A stretch of DNA of 64,000 nt from Desulfobaculum xiamenense (GTDB lineage: Bacteria > Desulfobacterota > Desulfovibrionia > Desulfovibrionales > Desulfovibrionaceae), in NCBI RefSeq assembly GCF_011927665.1, contig NZ_JAATJA010000002.1:558001-622000 (forward strand), written 5' to 3'. Position numbers and translations under genes: made by a program. Shown piece by piece: positions 59,654 through 64,000 of the stretch; the stretch's first letter is position 1, and every line of letters begins with the position of its first letter. The notes under the pieces are model-generated. The model was not told the DNA's origin, did not search any database, and worked only from the letters and a program-made list of their open reading frames with translations.

Positions 59654-61765
59654 ATGCCCGAACGCAATCTTGAAGCGCTCTTCAATCCCGGAACCGTTGC
59701 AGTCATAGGCGCATCGGCCACTCCGGGCAAGGTCGGTCACAGTATTCTGTCCAACCTCGTCGAGGCCGGATTTCAGGGGAAAATCTTCCCGGTCAACCCC
59801 AAGGGCGGCGAAATGCTTGGCCTGCCGGTGGTGCCGAGCATCGCGGAACTACCGTCGCCGCTCGACCTCGCAGTGGTGAGCATCCCGCCCCGGCACGTCG
59901 TGGACGCCGTGCGTCAACTCGCCGAGCGCAAGGTCCGCGCGGTCATCGTCATCACCGCCGGGTTCAAGGAGACCGGACGCGAAGGGTACTACCTTGAACA
60001 GGAACTCACGTCCATCGCCCGCGAGAACAATATCGCGCTACTCGGTCCCAACTGCCTCGGCCTGAACAACACCGCCTGCGGCCTCAACGCTTCCTTCGCC
60101 GCCGGGCAGCCTCCGCGCGGCAACATCGCCTTTTTCTCGCAGTCCGGCGCGCTGTGCACCGCCATCCTCGACTGGGCACTCGGCGAGAACATCGGCTTCT
60201 CCAAGTTCATAAGCCTCGGCAACAAGGCAGTGCTCGACGAATCCGACATGCTCGAATACCTGCGAGACGATCCGGACACCGACGTCATCATCGGCTACAT
60301 GGAGAGCCTCGACGATGGCGCGCGCTTCATCCGCGTGGCCCGGGAGGTCACCGCCCGCAAGCCGGTCATCGTCATCAAGTCCGGCACCACGGCTGCGGGT
60401 GCCAAGGCCGCCTCCAGCCACACGGGTGCCATGGCCGGGTCCGAGCAGGCCTATGCCGCCGCATTCTCGCAGGCGGGCGTCATGCGCGCGGCCGACGTGG
60501 CCACGCTGTTCAACCTTGCGCAGGCCTTCTCGCGCCAGCCGCTACCCGCCGGTCCCAACCTCGCCATCATAACCAATTCCGGCGGGCCCGGCATCATGGC
60601 CGCCGACGTGTGCGAAAAGAGCGCGCTGCTCATGAGTCCGTTGACCGCGAGCACGGTGGAGCGCATGAAGACCTTCCTGCCGCCCTTCGCCTCGCTCTAC
60701 AACCCCATTGACATCATCGGCGACGCCGACGCCGTGCGCTATCGCCAGACCCTTGAGGCCGTGGCCGCCGACGAGCTGGTCAACGCCATCCTCGTGCTGC
60801 TCACCCCCACGGCATCGGCGCAGATCGTGGAGACGGCGCAGGCCGTGGCCGACGTGGCCGCCACCTGCGACAAACCCATCTTTGCCTGCTTCATGGGGCA
60901 GAAGCGCGTGGCACCTGGGCGGGAGTTGCTGCTGGAGGCTGGCGTGCCGTGCTACGGCTTCCCCGAGCCGGCCATCGCCAGCGTGGAGGCCATGTATCGC
61001 CACTACGTGTGGAAGAACAGCCCGGCCCCGGTGGAGGTGTGCTACCGCAGCGATCGGGGGCGCGCGGAGCGGCTCATCGCCTCGGCCAGACGCTCCGGAT
61101 GCGTCGAGATCGTGGAATTTCAGGCGCAGGAACTGCTGCGCGCATACGAACTGCCCGTGCCGCCCACCACGCTGGCTCGCACGTCCGACGAGGCCGTGGC
61201 CGCAGCGGAACAGATCGGCTATCCCGTGGTGGTCAAGATCGCATCGCCCCAGATCTCGCACAAGAGCGACGTGGGCGGTGTGCGCGTGGGGCTGGCCGAC
61301 GCGCAGGCCGTGCGTGCTGCGTTCATGGATGTCACCTCGCGCGCTCAGCGCCTGCGCAAGGATGCCTTCATCTCCGGCTGCCTTGTGCAGGCCATGGCCC
61401 CTAAGGGTGCCAAGGAAGTCATCGTGGGCTTCAAGCGTGACCCGCAGTTCGGGCCGCTCATCATGTTCGGCCTTGGCGGCATCTACGTGGAAGTGCTCAA
61501 GGACATCGCCTTCCGCCTCGCTCCGCTCACGTTGAACGACGCCCACGTCATGATTCGCGAGATACGCTCCTACCCGCTCCTGCGCGGGGTGCGCGGCGAA
61601 CCGCCAGTGGACTTCAAGGCCATTGAGGACATTTTGCTGACCATGTCGCAGCTCGCCCTCGATTTCCCGGACATCTACGAGGCGGAGTTCAATCCCATTC
61701 TCGTCAGTCATGATGGGGCCACCGTGGCCGACGTGCGGGTGACCCTGTGCACGCACGCGGAGTAG
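59654..61765 (+). CDS. ADP-forming acetate/acyl-CoA ligase family protein
   Basis: A 703-residue fused alpha-beta acyl-CoA synthetase (NDP-forming). The CoA-binding domain opens with [18 protein letters not shown]; the phosphorylated His is expected at His256 in [11 protein letters not shown]; the C-terminal third is an ATP-grasp domain ([39 protein letters not shown]). It makes ATP from acetyl- or acyl-CoA plus ADP, or works in reverse. Downstream is a DRTGG/BioD-like phosphotransacetylase relative, a pairing that suggests acetate metabolism. The start is 24 bases from the divergent rnc start, with no obvious ribosome site. Confidence 0.9.
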   Translation: MPERNLEALFNPGTVAVIGASATPGKVGHSILSNLVEAGFQGKIFPVNPKGGEMLGLPVVPSIAELPSPLDLAVVSIPPRHVVDAVRQLAERKVRAVIVITAGFKETGREGYYLEQELTSIARENNIALLGPNCLGLNNTACGLNASFAAGQPPRGNIAFFSQSGALCTAILDWALGENIGFSKFISLGNKAVLDESDMLEYLRDDPDTDVIIGYMESLDDGARFIRVAREVTARKPVIVIKSGTTAAGAKAASSHTGAMAGSEQAYAAAFSQAGVMRAADVATLFNLAQAFSRQPLPAGPNLAIITNSGGPGIMAADVCEKSALLMSPLTASTVERMKTFLPPFASLYNPIDIIGDADAVRYRQTLEAVAADELVNAILVLLTPTASAQIVETAQAVADVAATCDKPIFACFMGQKRVAPGRELLLEAGVPCYGFPEPAIASVEAMYRHYVWKNSPAPVEVCYRSDRGRAERLIASARRSGCVEIVEFQAQELLRAYELPVPPTTLARTSDEAVAAAEQIGYPVVVKIASPQISHKSDVGGVRVGLADAQAVRAAFMDVTSRAQRLRKDAFISGCLVQAMAPKGAKEVIVGFKRDPQFGPLIMFGLGGIYVEVLKDIAFRLAPLTLNDAHVMIREIRSYPLLRGVRGEPPVDFKAIEDILLTMSQLALDFPDIYEAEFNPILVSHDGATVADVRVTLCTHAE

Positions 61766-61846
61766 GGCGGCAGGCGGTACGCAACTCGTTTGCTTTGCAG
61801 AAAAAAAGGTGTAAACAGAGGCCATAGCATAGATGAGGAGGACACA

Positions 61847-62908
61847 ATGCCAGGCATCTACATAGGCTCGACCTCCGGGTTTTCCGGTAAGAACATGGTG
61901 GTCATGGGGTTGGGCCTCAAGCTCCAGAAGGACGGCTACAACGTCGGCTACATGAAGCCCGTGGGCGCCATGCCGACCGAGATGGGCGGCCGCCCCTGGG
62001 ACGAGGACGCCTACTTCGTCCAGAACATTCTGGGGCTGAAGAACGAACCCGAGGACGTCACTCCGGTGCTGGTTACGCAGGACTTCAAGGTCCGCGCGTT
62101 TTCCGGCCAGTGCGGCGACCTCATGTCCGGCATCCGCGACGCCTACGCCAAGATCAGCGCGGGCAACGACATTACCGTGGTCGGCGGCTCCGGCAGCATG
62201 TACTCCGGCAAGTACTGCAACGTGGACGGCATCACCGTGGTCCGCGAGCTCGGCCTTAAGGCGGTGGTCATTGACCGCTACCAGGAGGAGCTGAAGTACG
62301 ACTACCTCATGGTCATGAAGGAGACCCTCGGCGATGCGCTGGCAGGTGTCATCCTCAACGATATTCCGCCGTCCTTTATGGACGAGGTGGAAGGCATGCT
62401 GCGCCCCTGTCTGGAGCGCGCGGGCGTGAAGGTGCTGGGCGTTATCCCCAAGGATCCGCTCATGGGTGCCATCAAGGTGTCCGACCTCGCCGAACGGCTG
62501 GGCGGCAAGGTCATCTCCGCGCACAATAAGGCGGACAAGGTGGTCGAGAACTTCCTCATCGGCACCATGCAGGTGGAGAACTTCATGACCCACTTCCGCA
62601 AGAACAAGAATTCCGCGATCATCGTCGGCGGCGACCGCTCGGACGTGCAGCTTGTGGCGCTGGAGGGCAATTGCCCCTGCCTCGTGCTGACCGGCAACCT
62701 CTATCCCAACGACATCATCCTCACCCGCTCCGAGGTGCTGGAGGTGCCCATCGTCATCGTCCGCGACGACACCTACTCCGTGGCCAAGAAGATGGAGACC
62801 ATCCTCTCCCGCCACAAGCTGCGCGATGTGATCAAGATACGTCAGGGCGCGCAGTTGGTCAGTTCCAGCATCGACTACGACTACCTCAAGTCCAATCTCG
62901 GTCTGTAG
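61847..62908 (+). CDS. BioD-like/DRTGG phosphotransacetylase-family protein
   Basis: A 353-residue protein matching the N-terminal half of long phosphotransacetylases: a BioD-type P-loop-like domain (IYIGSTSGFSGKNMVVMGL, GYMKPVGAMPTEM, VVGGSGSMYSGKYCNVDG) followed by a DRTGG domain (about residues 210-320, SAIIVGGDRSDVQLVALEG, LVLTGNLYPNDIIL). It lacks the catalytic PTA_PTB domain, so it is probably a regulatory or accessory protein. The P-loop reads GSTSGFSGKN, a permitted variant. GAGGAGGA precedes ATG 61847. It follows the acyl-CoA synthetase gene by 81 bases. Confidence 0.82.
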   Translation: MPGIYIGSTSGFSGKNMVVMGLGLKLQKDGYNVGYMKPVGAMPTEMGGRPWDEDAYFVQNILGLKNEPEDVTPVLVTQDFKVRAFSGQCGDLMSGIRDAYAKISAGNDITVVGGSGSMYSGKYCNVDGITVVRELGLKAVVIDRYQEELKYDYLMVMKETLGDALAGVILNDIPPSFMDEVEGMLRPCLERAGVKVLGVIPKDPLMGAIKVSDLAERLGGKVISAHNKADKVVENFLIGTMQVENFMTHFRKNKNSAIIVGGDRSDVQLVALEGNCPCLVLTGNLYPNDIILTRSEVLEVPIVIVRDDTYSVAKKMETILSRHKLRDVIKIRQGAQLVSSSIDYDYLKSNLGL

Positions 62909-62930
62909 GAACTGCCGCAATCGTAAAATG

Positions 62931-62961
62931 AAGGGCGCTCCCCATGGGGAGCGCCCTTTTT
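62931..62961 (+). terminator. terminator after the DRTGG gene
   Basis: AAGGGCGCTCCCC pairs with GGGGAGCGCCCTT around AT, followed by a T run (62956-62961). A near-perfect palindrome that also faces the end of the converging hook gene at 63023. Confidence 0.9.
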
Positions 62962-63022
62962 CGTGCGTGGTGGCGGCAGAGCACGGGCCTGCCTCGAATA
63001 TCGCGTGGGCGGAAAGGTTTGC

Positions 63023-64000
63023 CTAGCGCTTCATGTTGACCAGCGTCTGAAGCAGCATGTCCGCCGTGGTGATGACCTTGGAGTTGGCCTGGAAGCCGCG
63101 CTCTGTGGATATCATCTTCACGAACTGTTCGGCCATGTCCACGTTGGAGGTCTCCAGCGTCTGCGAGGTGATGGCACCCAGATTGTCCGTGTCGGGCGTG
63201 CCTTCCACGGCGGCACCGGACTGGGCCGTCTCCGAGAAGTGGTTCGACCCCTCGCGCCGAAGCCCCCAGTTGCTCTGGAAGGTGTACAGGGTGAGCTGGC
63301 TGAGATCCTTGTGCACGCCGTTGGAGAAGTTGCCGACCATCATGCCCGTGCGGTCGATGTTGATGCTCATCAGGTAGCCTTCGGGGCTACCGTCCTGACT
63401 CTGGACGATGGTCGAACTGGTGCCCTCGTAGGCCGTGGAAGCGAGGTTGCGGACCGTGGGCGTGGACATGGAGGGCAGGCTGCCCGCGTTGCTGCCGACC
63501 TCTGCGGCGGTGGCCGGAGCGCCGGAATCCCATGCCGTAGCCGACAGGCCGAGGTCCAGCGCGATGGTGCTTTCGCCGGAGGTCGTGACTTCGCCGGTGG
63601 TGAGGTCCGTGTTGCGGAAGGTCATGGAGAAGACGGGAAGCCCGTCGGCGGACAGTTCGGCGAGATTCCAGTTGGCCGGGTCCGTGGCGTCGCCTTCGCC
63701 GGAATAGCTGAAGGCGGACATGTCGACGAGCTGGCCGCTGGTGTCGAAGGTGAGCGTGCCGGACATGGCAAGCCCCGCCCCAGCCGCCGAGGACATGCCC
63801 GTGCGGCCGTCCTCGGCCGGGTCGAAGCCCGCCACGAATTCGAAGGTGCGGCGACCGCTGGCGTTGCTGGCCGAGACGGGGTCGAAGTGTACGGTCAGCG
63901 TGTGGGCTTCGCCTGCGTCGTCATAAACCTTGATGGATGTCGAGTAGGACGATGAGCCTTCGGACAGTGGTCCGTCCGTGGCGTTGGCGTTCCAGCTCTT
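63023..64000 (-). CDS. second flagellar hook-type protein (FlgE paralogue), 5' end beyond window
   Basis: The C-terminal 325 residues of a hook protein; the frame stays open to the right edge. The D2-type segment YSTSIKVYDDAGEAHTLTVHF corresponds to YQSTIKVYDEGGTAHELTVYF in FlgE (55409-57037), and the last 30 residues (AEQFVKMISTERGFQANSKV then LVNMKR) are nearly the same. The middle differs by substitutions and small gaps. It is a paralogue, not a duplicate of recent origin. Whether it forms a second hook, a rod part or an alternative hook cannot be decided here. Stop is TAG at 63025-63023. Confidence 0.88.
   Translation of the reverse strand, partial: KSWNANATDGPLSEGSSSYSTSIKVYDDAGEAHTLTVHFDPVSASNASGRRTFEFVAGFDPAEDGRTGMSSAAGAGLAMSGTLTFDTSGQLVDMSAFSYSGEGDATDPANWNLAELSADGLPVFSMTFRNTDLTTGEVTTSGESTIALDLGLSATAWDSGAPATAAEVGSNAGSLPSMSTPTVRNLASTAYEGTSSTIVQSQDGSPEGYLMSINIDRTGMMVGNFSNGVHKDLSQLTLYTFQSNWGLRREGSNHFSETAQSGAAVEGTPDTDNLGAITSQTLETSNVDMAEQFVKMISTERGFQANSKVITTADMLLQTLVNMKR

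Overview
The window is a GC-rich (roughly 64% by eye), gene-dense bacterial chromosome segment, most likely from a sulfate-reducing deltaproteobacterium of the Desulfovibrionaceae. This is inference from gene content: a stand-alone ferredoxin:thioredoxin reductase catalytic chain, a tungsten-type aldehyde oxidoreductase, an ADP-forming acyl-CoA synthetase next to a BioD/DRTGG phosphotransacetylase-like protein, many sigma-54 activators and sigma-54 flagellar promoters. I see no rRNA, tRNA, CRISPR, transposase or prophage gene.

Region 1 (1-8.9 kb): start of a response regulator, a small zinc-ribbon protein, a Na/Pi cotransporter, a glycosyltransferase-like protein, an MFS carrier, then a complete ZraP/ZraS/ZraR-like metal or envelope-stress system. 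The zraP-like gene has a textbook sigma-54 promoter preceded by five direct TTGCACA repeats. Region 2 (8.9-13.3 kb, minus strand): a polar amino-acid ABC transporter (permease, ATPase, binding protein, permease) followed by a glutaredoxin and the ferredoxin:thioredoxin reductase chain, preceded by an odd Arg/Pro-rich reading frame. Region 3 (13.4-18.4 kb, minus): LPS-type glycosyltransferase, thymidylate kinase, OB/HD-domain nuclease, and an SGNH/MBOAT O-acylation pair. Region 4 (18.6-21.6 kb): surE, class II fructose-bisphosphate aldolase and GAPDH. Region 5 (21.6-24.8 kb): a YigZ-family gene bracketed by two copies of a ~215 bp hairpin-rich repeat, and a lone molybdopterin oxidoreductase.

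Region 6 (24.8-37.2 kb, minus) is the most unusual. It holds (a) two related LivJ-type periplasmic binding proteins followed directly by a sensor kinase, with no transporter subunits, and (b) a PAS-kinase/sigma-54 regulator pair next to an operon for a Tat-exported four-cluster Fe-S protein, an AOR-family enzyme and an outer-membrane protein, with paired palindromes and a near-consensus sigma-54 promoter between them. The third copy of the repeat lies here in inverted orientation.

Region 7 (37.5-42 kb): dnaE, queD, dtd. Region 8 (42-48 kb): FapA, MotA/PomA, MotB and two glycosyltransferases. Region 9 (47.9-52.3 kb): a LytTR regulator, LytS-like kinase and CstA-family transporter, resembling the BtsSR-BtsT pyruvate system. 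Region 10 (52.5-58.8 kb): fliK, flgD, flgE, flaG and flagellin, with sigma-54 promoters ahead of fliK and flagellin. Region 11 (58.9-64 kb): rnc, the ADP-forming acyl-CoA synthetase pair, and the 3' part of a second hook-protein gene.

All functions come from reading the protein sequences by eye; no database search was run.
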